DNA from: Gymnogyps californianus
Taxonomy: Eukaryota > Chordata > Aves > Accipitriformes > Cathartidae
Direction of reading: 5' to 3'
Length of the DNA: 64,000 bases
Assembly: GCF_018139145.2 (NCBI RefSeq)
Contig: NC_059478.1
Coordinates: 12,321,001 to 12,385,000, forward strand
Below, one piece after another: positions 23,491 through 35,400 of this stretch; the stretch's first letter is position 1, and every line of letters starts with the position of its first letter. The position numbers and the translations under genes are program-made. A model generated the notes under the pieces. The model saw nothing but the letters and a program-made list of their open reading frames with translations, was not told where the DNA came from and did no database searches.

Positions 23491-26400
23491 GTGAGTGCAA
23501 CTCATTTGCTTTAAAACTATTTTCAAGAATGATACTGTACTCTGTAAAAGTAAACTAAAAGTTAGGGTAGAGACTATCTGACACCCACTTCTACATTCAT
23601 GTTTTGTTACTATTACATTTTTGCAGTGTTTACAAGTGATTGAAAAATAAATTAATGTATTAGGACCCAAGGTCCTTCGAAGTCTGTCAACAACTGAAAA
23701 CTGGATCAATAGGCAGATTCAGAGAAGAAAATGAGGAAGTAATACAATCTGCATACCTGTACCAAATCTCATTGGTTGCATAAACTTTCCATGCTTAAAG
23801 GATCTGAGCAAATACATCATATCAGTAAAATGGTTTAAAAACTGTAGTATTTTAAGTTGTTGTTGTTGTTACTAACATTATTAGGTTTTTAATTTTCCAA
23901 ATAAAATATTTCACTTTGTATTTCTAATTTTTTTACATCTTCCTTTTCAGATCTTTTCAGCTAACACAGGTAAATCTTCAAAATGGTATTTTGGTTTTGC
24001 CTGATTATTTTTGAATGGGTCTGAAGAGAACACACATGTGTGATTTCTAATGAAACATTCTGTAAGTTCTAGCAGCTTTATAAATAAAAATTGTTTACAA
24101 GTTTGATTCAGCTTTAAAAAATCTATGTTGATATCTTTATAAATTTTAAACCTCATTTTTAGGAGTCCCAATTCTGTCAGACACTCGCACAAAGATTCTG
24201 ACAGACCACTTATGCCTTGACACTAGTGTGAACCAGGGAGAACACTCAGCTGGACAAATTGTGCTGTTCATTACCTACATAACTGTGCTACAAATAGGAT
24301 TCAAACTGTCCCATATTTGCACCCAATTAACTGTTGTATCTTTTAATAAAAAATAAAAAAACCCCCAAAAATGGAAAAAACACACCAGAAGAACCATGAT
24401 CTCCTAAGCACAAGTATTTCCAATGTTTTACAACATTTTATACTTTCTTCAATCACGTATTTTGTGCCTACAGCTCCTATTTCCTTAATGTGAATACTGA
24501 CTAGTTTAAAATATGAGGCATGCAAGATTACAAGAAATGCTCTCAGAATTCATTCATTCTGTGGTGATAGTACACGCTCCTGCATATACTGCACTGTCAA
24601 GAGTCTTAAATGCTTAATCATTGCAGACATGTTGTTGCAGTATCTGGACACTTAGTGTAGCATATTCTTTTCATGATTTGCAAAACAAGCATTTGATCCT
24701 ATTGTGTGGAATACTGTTGACAGTGGTTGTATATTCGCATACAGATTATACCCAGTATTTTTAAAAATAATTAGACTACAGCATATGGGGGGGTTTAAGA
24801 AAAACAGCCATCATCACAACATGATATTATGTGAGTAAGCAGCAGTTATTACAGTAATTAATGGATTACAAAAGTGAACAAGGGAAATAGCACTCCAAAT
24901 TCAGTGGAATGCCTATCATCTGAAAATTAGGTCACGTAGATGCTTGATAAGGCACTGAACAATCTTCTTGTCAAGACTTGACTAAATTCAGGAATGACAG
25001 AAATGTTTTTTTGGTAATTTTTTTTTTTTTCCTTTAGGTTTCTCCATGTCTATATACGATGTGACATCACGAAGCATTTATCTCGGATGGCCCAAGTTTT
25101 CAGGAGCGTCTTCTTACAGAGTCACAGCTGCAGCTGTGAATACTGTAGGCCATTCATTACTGGCTCATTTTAGTGATGTGACACTTAAAGGCACTCTAAC
25201 GTCATTAATTCCCAATACTATTTATGCTATACAAGCAGAAGCCATTGACAAGAATGGAATTATTCTTGCAGAAACACAGATTATGCAGTCAACAGGTTAG
25301 TAAGAGAAACTTTGTGAAGTAGTTGACCTCTGTAGGACTGGGATTTTATCCTTGATATTTCATTGTACTGGTAGGGAATAGCTGCCATTCCTGTTGAAGC
25401 CTTTTGCTGGTTCTCCTACTGAGTTCAATATTAGCATGATTAGCTCCTTTTTCCCTCTGCTTTTTTTTAATATATATGTTTCCCTGACCTGCCACGCACA
25501 GCTTGCTCAGACTGCTGCTTTCTGAATCACCTACCCTTTCATTACAAATGCAGATGTGAAGCCATATACATTTTTCAGTACTGATGCTGATATACAATAT
25601 TTTTGTTTCATTCACAAAAGGACTTGTAGCATATAAGTCATTGATGGATACTGAAGAAGAATCTACATAAAGAGAAGCGCTTTTTTATCTCATCACTGAA
25701 ATGTAATTGAAAAGATACTCTGTTGAAATTCTGTTTTTAAAATAATTTAACTGATAATTTTTAGAAATAGCCATTATTTTTCCAGTAGAATTTGTTTCTT
25801 ATAAAAGTAATTATTACAATAAAAATTGGAAGTAAAAAAGTAGCAGTGTTTATCCTGGTAAGTATAAAAAAAACTCTATTGCTGGCTTAGTTATGGGAGA
25901 ACAGGTATTAATGATTAATGTTCTGTAATTTATTTCTGATGTAAATCATGTGCTATATATTCTCTACTTGACTGTTAGGCAAGCAACTCCCTTAGACTTG
26001 CATAAGGATTTCCTGCACAGAATTTTTTATGAATTGTTACTAAAGACAATATTTTAAAAGGAAAAAGAAATCATAGTGCAATAGCTTGCTCAAAGATCGC
26101 GAAAGACACCTGCAAACGTTCCATAGGCATGGTCATATAGAATATATGTTACCATTTTTACAAATGGGGCAAAAGAGGGTGTCTGACTATAGCTGAATAA
26201 GAAAATGCTTGGGACTAAGAGAGCAGACATAATGCTCAGGAGTTGTATAACCGTGTATAATACTTGCTGGGGTCTCTGAAATCCCAAATTAGCTGCCTTG
26301 CTATAAGTTTGCCTCAAGGCACATACTTTCATCCCAAATACTTTTTCATTCCTTTTCTTAATTTTAGGTGGCATACACCTTCATTTTATCTTTTTTTCTC

Positions 26401-29400
26401 TTCTAGTGAGTTTTTTGCAGCCTTGCAGTATATGGACTTGCTTTACATATGCTGATTCTAGTCTGAAAATCCTGATTACTGAACATAAATTACTTGTGGT
26501 TAAGAAATACACCCTCTGTAGTTACTTTTGTGACTGCAGTACACAAGAGCTCTTTCGGAATGGCCTGCAGCATAGCATAATAGAAAGCATTTAATTGCAA
26601 TATTTGATGTGTCATGTTTTTGTATATTGAAGTATATCTGCTCTGAGCAGGGGGTTGGATAAGATGACTTCCCATGGTCCCTTCCAAACTAAGTTATTGT
26701 ATGTTGCTCTGATATAGAAATGCCTATGATTCAGCATCCTATTATTTCAGACTGCTTTGTATAAACATCCACTTCTTCTTTGTATATATTGCTTTGTATA
26801 TTACTTTCTATAAACATCCAGTATAGTTAATTGGCTATAGAGAAAGACAAAAAAGAGACCTCTCAGCACAACCTAGGTTAAATAATAGTCATTTTCAACA
26901 GTGATTTCAAGGGTACTAGAATATTCTTATTGAAAGACGGAAGTTGGTCTAGAATATCTCAAGACTCTGTGTATTTTGTTAATGTTCATTTAAACTTCAT
27001 TTCACTTAAATTTTAAACATTCCTAGAAAGTGTAGGCCATTTGTCCTACACTTTGTCTTTGTGAAACGTTCAGCACTTAGCATTTCACAGGACTGAGTTC
27101 CCCAACTTCAGTATGTCTATCATGATTTCCGTTTTAGCTCCAGACATACCTGTTATTGATCGAGCTTATTCAAAACTTAGCAACAGTATCACAGTGGAAT
27201 GGAGAGCGGTACCTGGGGCTACCAGTTATCTGCTGGCTGCACAAGATGGAGATTCCTTCATTGAAACTGTAGTTATAAATTCTCCAGGCACAGTGATGGG
27301 ACTGAAACCTGCCACCTTGTACAGAATCACTGTCAGATCTATAAATTCAGGAGGAAAAAGCCAGCCTTCACCTTTCAGAAAAGCAAAAACAGGTGGACTC
27401 TCAAATTCTTATTCTTATTTCAAATTCTGTAATGTTGTTATAATATAAAGCATTCATACAAGCATCCTTTTTTTTTTTTATTTGAACAGAAAACAAACAG
27501 TGTAGCCCAGGCATGTACCAGTACTGAATTATTATAATCTTGTATTTTAAATTGTATTGTTCACATTCTCCTTTCAGTTTTTGAGGACTAGAATTCAGCC
27601 ATCTGACTTAATGACCAGGACAAGAGTCTGAATTAATGGTTTACTTTATGACAGTACTGTAAGTTAAGTGTTTAATAGGAAGTTTTACTAGAATTTGTAT
27701 AAATAGATGTATTTTATTTTAAGAAAATAGAATTTTATTTTAACAAAAGACATAACTTGAGGGAATGGAAGAAATGAAGAAACAACTACAATTATAAAAT
27801 AATAAGACAACGTAAAACTTAGAGGACAGGAAATGCAGTATCCCCTCGACGATTTTCATTCTTCTACACACTCAACCTTTCATAGTTTGTGTATGAGTTA
27901 CATTCACTTTACAAAACCTGTAATATCATAATGGATGCACCAAATCAGTGTCCATATTTATTCTGTCAGCCTTACATTAATTTATTTTTCTGTTTTTATT
28001 GTCGCTGAATTTGTCTCTCGGAGTTTGGTGATTGTTGTTTCTGTGTATTGATTTCAAATTTGGCCTTTTCAAACAGTATTACTGAAAAACCAAAAGCTTA
28101 ATTGGTGTTGTTTCTCAACAGTCCTGGCTGCTCCAGTTCTGTCTGTTAGTTCTCCAAGTTGTGACTCCATTGCAGTAAGCTGGAAAGCTGTGCATATGGC
28201 AGCTGGATTCTTTGTGTCCATCATGAGATCAGATGGTTTGGGCAGAATGCTGAAGGAGAACACCACCAATACCTCCTTGATATTTGCAAATCTAGATCCA
28301 GGAACTCTCTATACTATCAAGGCATATGCCTGGAATGTCAATGGGATACCTGGAGATGATTTCACGTATAACCAAAGAACAAGTAAGAAATTTTCTTTTC
28401 TGCAACCAAGTAATCATTAAAAAAAAAAGATATACCAGGAAGTATTTATGTGTATGTGTGATTGTGTTATGTTTTTCAAAGATACATTGGGTAGATTTTC
28501 AGATAATATAATTTTTACCCCATCTCAAAGTTCATGAAAGCTCAGATGACATGGCTATGTTTAATGAATATTACTGAGGCAAAGATACCATTAACGACCA
28601 CTAAAGTTGCACCTAGGACAGGCCTGGGTAAGAATTACACAAGCTTAGACTGATTTGAGGATTTTTCTAACTGTGAGAAGCAAATATTCGAATAAGGCAA
28701 GGAGTTTCAACAGAAAGCTTTGTGACAGTGTACAGCTAGAACTATTTATTTAAAAAATTGTCACTTTAATATGAATGAGGGTAAGGTCTGCACCACAAAA
28801 ATTGTATGTAGTTTGCAAGTTATGAAAAAGATCATGTCTGTAGGCCATATGCTAAGTTGTACTTATGTGTTCCACACTGATGTACCGTAGGTCCTAAGGC
28901 ACCAGCGGATGTTCAAGTAGCTTTTAATAGTGGTGCTTTAAGAGCTATTGTTTCTTGGATACCAACAGAAGGAGCTCTAGCTTACAGTGTGACAGCCTCC
29001 AGTGGACTCTTGAAACTGAAGTGTAACACATCTTCTGCCTCCTGCATGGTGCCATCACTCCAGTGCGGCTCTGAATATTATGTTTCTGTCACAGCATACA
29101 ATGATGCTGGATCCAGTAAACCTACTGATGCAGTAAGCTTAAAAACTAGTATGTGTCATTGATCCTTATATAGCTTATGGCATTTTAACATATATTTCTT
29201 TAATTTCAAATGTAAATTAGCCCATTACAATTCACAAGTGGTTCTCCAATAGTTATTTCTGCTTCTGAACTTCATGCATGAACTGTGCCATATACCTTTG
29301 TATTTCGGGGATAATAGCCTAAACTTTCTTCATATTTCTGTGAGAAAAACTTGCAATGGTGTATATATTGTTGGGTGAACCACTAAGCCTGCATTTTCCT

Positions 29401-32400
29401 CTTACCAGAAGTACCTGTTCTAAAGTCAATTTTCTGAGTGTAAAACAAATGTAAGGAATAACAGATCTGTCCTACTGCATCAGGTCTGTCACAAATAGAT
29501 TGGGAGAAATCTGTGAGGAAATAGCATTAAGGACTGGCCCTAGGCTGAGAGCTGTTCTAGGCTAAATCTAGTTGTTAGTTAGAAAGGAGGTCAACAAAAC
29601 CACATTCAGCTAAAGTAGCACCACTAGACTAAATTAAGATACCACCACAGACCATTCTCAGGTAGCAGCTTTGTCAGGACAAAACGTTGCTCATTTCAGC
29701 TACTTAGCACCACTGCCATGTCAGAGGTTATTGCTTCCTGACCTGTTAGATGAACTGCCCACGTAAGCAAAACCAAAACCATTTTTGTTATTATGTGCTA
29801 CCTTAAAGATACAACATGATTTACTTAATTATTTGATGTAACCTGCCTCATTTTGACTTCTCATTGATATGAGTTGGAAATCATCCATGTGAGCAACTCA
29901 GATGTGGATCTAATGGGATGAGAGAGCCTTAAGCAAGGGACAACTTCTAAGCTGTGGGCTGTAACCTTCTCAGCCAACATTGCTTCAGCTAGATCATGTA
30001 TATTCATTCTCATAGCAGCAAGCTAAACTTTTTGAACTAGAAAGAAAGTAAATGTTATTTAAGCAAAAGCCATGGAGTTTGCAGTTTAATGTGACATTTT
30101 GGGATGCCACCAGAAAGGAAACCTGAGCAAAGGACAGCTCTATTCAGGCACAGCCAGTGCGTTTCACACCAATATATAAAGGGTTTTCACATAAAGGCTT
30201 GTGGATGCCAACTGCTATTCAAGCTAGTATTCTGATTGTCATCCAAAGCTACTATTTGTGAGCACAGACTGTGCCAGTTCCTTTTGACATACTGCCTGGT
30301 GCCACTGTTTTTGTTCACAGGCGCTCCTTAAGCAGATCTCTCTTCTGTAAAACATGAAGGTAGCATCTATTTTGTTCTGTAAAAATCATACTTTTCATCT
30401 AAATGTAAGTAGCACCCTCTGTAGAGGCAGATAAGTTGCTGTTTTCTTGAACAAGACAGAGCAACTGTTCAAGCTGAGTAGAATAATTCTATATATTCCT
30501 GATTTTCCTTTATTCCCCAAAAGTATAACTTCAATAAAAATATGCTGATTACAATTCTTTTTTTCTTTCTTTTTTTAAATGTTTTTTTCAGTTCCTTGTG
30601 CACCAGTAAATATATCAATTGAAGAGGATGAACCTGGCCACTTGTTGGTATCATGGTCTAGCGTCAATTTTGGTCATTATTACGTGGTTTTTGTGAAGAG
30701 TGATGATGGTTTGGAAGTGCACTGCAACACATCATATACTCAATGCCATTTCCAGTCGGACTGTGGCTTCACTTATTTCATTAGTGTCTTTGCATATAAC
30801 AAGGCAGGGCAGAGTCCTTTAGGTGATGTATTCAATTACACTACTGGTAAGTGGTAATGTATTCTTGCAAATTCATTTTGGATCCTTTAACTGTGTTTAT
30901 GATAGAGCTGATTGGACATTTTTATTGGAAGATAATGACTTAAACTTGTATTTTTATTCAAATTTTGGGCAAAACACACAAAGGTTGGCAGAGAAAAAAA
31001 ACCACTTCACATTGCAGTTGAATTTAACTTGTGTAGTTGAGTGCAACAACATGCTCACAAACTTGAAAATAGTTTAACGATTCACAATCATCAGGCAAGG
31101 ACATATGAATAACACACAGTCCTGGCATGGCATTTGAATTCTAGTCCTGTTTCGTTTTTTTTCCTATTGCCTTAGGAAGAGTGTACCAAAGTCTTAAGCT
31201 TCCTCATAGAGAGTTTTCGTATTTGGAAAATTAAAAAATAATGAGTTCAATGGGAAATTGTGAAGAACATTGTTAGAGTTATTTAACCTCTAGATGCTTT
31301 GAAATTTGAAATCAAGGATATACATAATTCCTATGTCTTACCTGTACATTAGAATGCCCTCTATTGATTTGGAAGGAGGGTGACTGAATTAATTCAAGAA
31401 GTCAGTTGGGATTAATGAGACTGTTTGCACAGTATCGGTCACCTTTGGCGACTGAAGACATGAAGCGCATAGATCAGGGAAACAAGGCTCTTCGGTTTCG
31501 TGCCCGTTTTCAGTCCACGCTGCAGTCTCCCTCTCTGCCTTGTCTGTTCCCAGCACCTTGTTGCCCCAGCGGCTTCAGGGCCGTGTTCGTGTCGAGCGAG
31601 ACCGTGCGGGTCACCTGGGCTCCTGTCCGAGGTGCTGAAATGTACGCAACGAGAGCTGCGGGCGGGGGCGGCGCGGTGCTCTGCAACGACACCGCCACGG
31701 CCTGCACCTTGTCGGCTCTGCGGTGCGACACCCAGTATAACATCACGGTTCATTCTTTCAGCGAGGCCGGGGGCAGCGACACGTCGTGTGCATCTCAGAA
31801 CGTGGCAACAGGTATTGCGGTCATTCTTATTTTCCTTTAGCAGAAGAAATAATTGGTTAGACACTGCAGTGATTCATGGATGAAAAGCATCGCTGGAGTG
31901 CTAAGTTACTGTAACTGGTAAAAATAAAAAAAAAAAAAATACTGGAAGTCTTTAAAAATATGCTGTAAGCAGGGACCTAAAACCAGATTTGGATTGAAAG
32001 CTTCTGATAGCTCCAAGTTTTTGAAAATCAGATTTACAATTCATCTCTGGTTTTGTATGCAAAATCCTTATGTTGTCAGTTCTGTCACAAGTTCTAAATT
32101 CTCACCAGGAGTAAACACTTAAGGATCACATACTTTTCCAAAGTAGTTTGTCAGTTCTAACTGGAATTTAATTTTCATGTGTAACTTAATCTGTAAACAA
32201 TCTGTTTAAATACTGTCAATATGAAATATTGCAGCTCCCTGCAGTCCTGAAATTAAAAATATCTCAAAGGAGGCTCTTTCTGTAATCAGCGTGCACTGGC
32301 AATCTAACAATGAAGAAGCTACATATATTGTCACTGCCAGAGGAAAGGCTGGACTTTGGCATTGCACAAGCTCTGGAAATTCCTGTACCCTATTTAATCT

Positions 32401-35400
32401 TCCCTGTGGATCTGCTTTCTCTGTTAGTGCTATAGCAAGATCACCAGCAGGACAGAGCTTACCAAGCTATAGTGTCCCTTTAGAGACAGGTATGTGGGAA
32501 TTGTATATAGTGGAAAATATTTAGCAGCATAATATTAAAATAGTTTTATGTCTCTCTATATGTTTTGGGCTTTTTTTTTTTTTTTATTACAATGTGTGCA
32601 TATTATACTATCTGTTGCTGGATGCTGGATGTCCTCTGCTTAAACGTGTATGCATCTTTGTGTGCGTGAGAAGGAAGGATCTCTTGGCACTTGCCTCATA
32701 CTGAGAAGTCTTAGTGCAACCAATTATCATCTGGCACAGCTAACTAAAATATAATAACATAATCCACTAATGTAATGCATAACTTCCTTGTCAGCATTTT
32801 GACTTTTAACATTACTGGGAGAGGCAATGAGGTAATGCCCATGCCAACAAATAACCAGCGTGAAGAACAGATTAAAGCACATCCTACCCACCATTCCTGC
32901 TATTAATTTGCTAGCAGAGTTTTGTCCTGTACCACTTACCCAGACAATCCCCAGGCACAGTTCAGAGATTAATGTACACCGGGATCTATTTTAACAGGCA
33001 GTTTGGCTACAGTCATTTTACATTGTAGAGGAAGAGATATTAAACAGAGGTAGAGCTGGACTGAGCTATATGACTTGAGGGGTAGAGATGGACCCTGCTT
33101 AATTAAACTACAGACGTACCCTGATATTCTGAAGACAAATTTTACTTATTTTTAGTATCTTGGTGAACAATCATCTTATAATAATTCCAGGGTTATAACT
33201 CACTGTTATAGACAAATTGATCTTATATTGACATTCTGTTTATTAGAAGCTTGCCAGTATAGTCAAGTATTTTTCAGCATGCTAATGTTTGCCTGAAAAG
33301 TATGCACGTCTTCATTCCTTTGCTCTTGATCATGTACTATTCTAGTTGCAACCCCCCAAAACACCTTTCATTTTCCAAGTACAAAACAGAATTGACTTCT
33401 CTATTTTTTGTTCTTTTTAAGCTCCTTGTTGCCCTAATGACCTGATACTAACTCCAGTGACACAGTCTGTAACAAATATCAGCTGGTCTGTTGGGATGGG
33501 TGCACAAACATACGTAACAACATTGGAGTCTCCAAAAGGACAGGCAAAGTGTCACACTCTTCAAAACTACTGTCTCCTGGGATGCATCACATGCGGCACC
33601 AACTATACAGTATCTCTGAAAGCAATCAGTGAAACGGGTTTGACATCCAGTTGCATATATCAAGGATATTCTTCCAGTATGTAAATTGTAAATGCAATTG
33701 GGAAGAAAAAGACTCAATATATAACTTACTTTGTATAGTGTTCCTCTCATACAAATAGTGCAGCTGAAATTCAATACAAGTTAATACACTTGCAGTTCCT
33801 TCTTTTAAATAAATGGACTTTGGATTATTTTCACATATCATTTAAACTCTGTTCTTGTAACGGCCATCAGGTGGCTATATAAAGAAGCCACCTGATAACA
33901 TTGATAACATTGCTCCAAAGCCAATTTTTTAATTTAAATTATGCTATGTCGTAATTAAATTTTAGAGACCACAAAAGGATTCTGGGCACTCTAGGGTAGC
34001 CCTGGTGCCTCCATAGTCAGGAGAGAGCAACAATATTTCAACATGTAAAACAATGGCTGAATTCCAGCTCCATAATATGAGTCTGACAGAACATTTTCTT
34101 CCCTTGTTCAGTTCAAGAATTATTTTGGCTTTCTGCGAAATAATAATTTCTTATTGAAGTGCTGGTATCTAGTGTGATAGTAATATCACCTGGTTTAAAA
34201 TGGACTCTAGGAATTTATAATGTATTGTGGGTTCACAAAATTTGCTTATTAATGTTTCTTATTTTATTAGGCGCTTGCTGCCCTTCTAGGGTGAAGCTAT
34301 ATAGACTCGGCAATAACAGCATCCGGGTATACTGGCGAGCTTCTGGTGAAACTATAAACTACAATACTGATTTACATGGCTCAAAAGGCAATTTCACCTG
34401 TACCCCTAGCTCAGGTCTAAGTCACTGCGATATCACTGCGATACCTTGTGGGGATGTCTACACAGTGGTAGTATCTCCAGTTACTGATAAGGGGACGAAG
34501 CTTACATTTTGTCCTAAAAAAATATATTCAGGTAAAACTTAAATTGCTTTGAATGATATATTTTTGTCCACGCATGCTAGACAGTTAAAATGTAATCCAA
34601 AGTTATGCAAGTAAAGGTGGCATGGAATAGAACTTTTCTATTCTAGTGTTGACTCCAGAGTAAACTTTATGGGTGCTATCTTGCAATATCTGTGACAGGA
34701 ACTTCACAGGAGCATTTTGGGACTGGGCATACTTATCTACACAAGTGCCTCTTAACTGGATCACCCATAACCTGGTGAATACAGAGAAGTTAATTTTCAG
34801 TTGGGAGGCTAGTAGTGGTTAGAATACAGAAGCAAATAAATGAGGATTTTTGTTTTGTTTTCTAATTTGTTTTATAGAATTACTGGTTTTGAATAAAGAA
34901 ACAAAACAAGAACATCTATGAACCACTCCTAAGCACATTTTTTAAGTAAAAATTGTTTAAAGGGGTAGTAATTTCCTTGGGATTCCTTTCCAAGGGCATA
35001 AATTTAATCCATTATAAAACTACTGCTATCTGATGGGATTGCACCGTTGTATAGCATGGACTACATTCTAGACTACTAATGTTTTCCAGCTTACAGCCTG
35101 ACACCTAACTTTTATACTACTGTTTCATGTCATTTCAGTAACCTGTTCTGGAAGCTCTGTTGGAATGGGTAAGAGCACACAGTACATTCACTCCAAATCC
35201 ATGATGTTTGTAAAACATGTTAGCATCATGTAAGTCCAAATAAGATGCAAATAATATATTATATATTTGATAGTCAAGGCTTGTGTTAGTGTTATGCAGG
35301 TTTGTCTCACCCCCCCCATCTTATAATGTATAAAAAAAATATCTTACCTATATTGTGGCCTGTATACCATCATGCATTCTACACTGCCACAACATTTACT

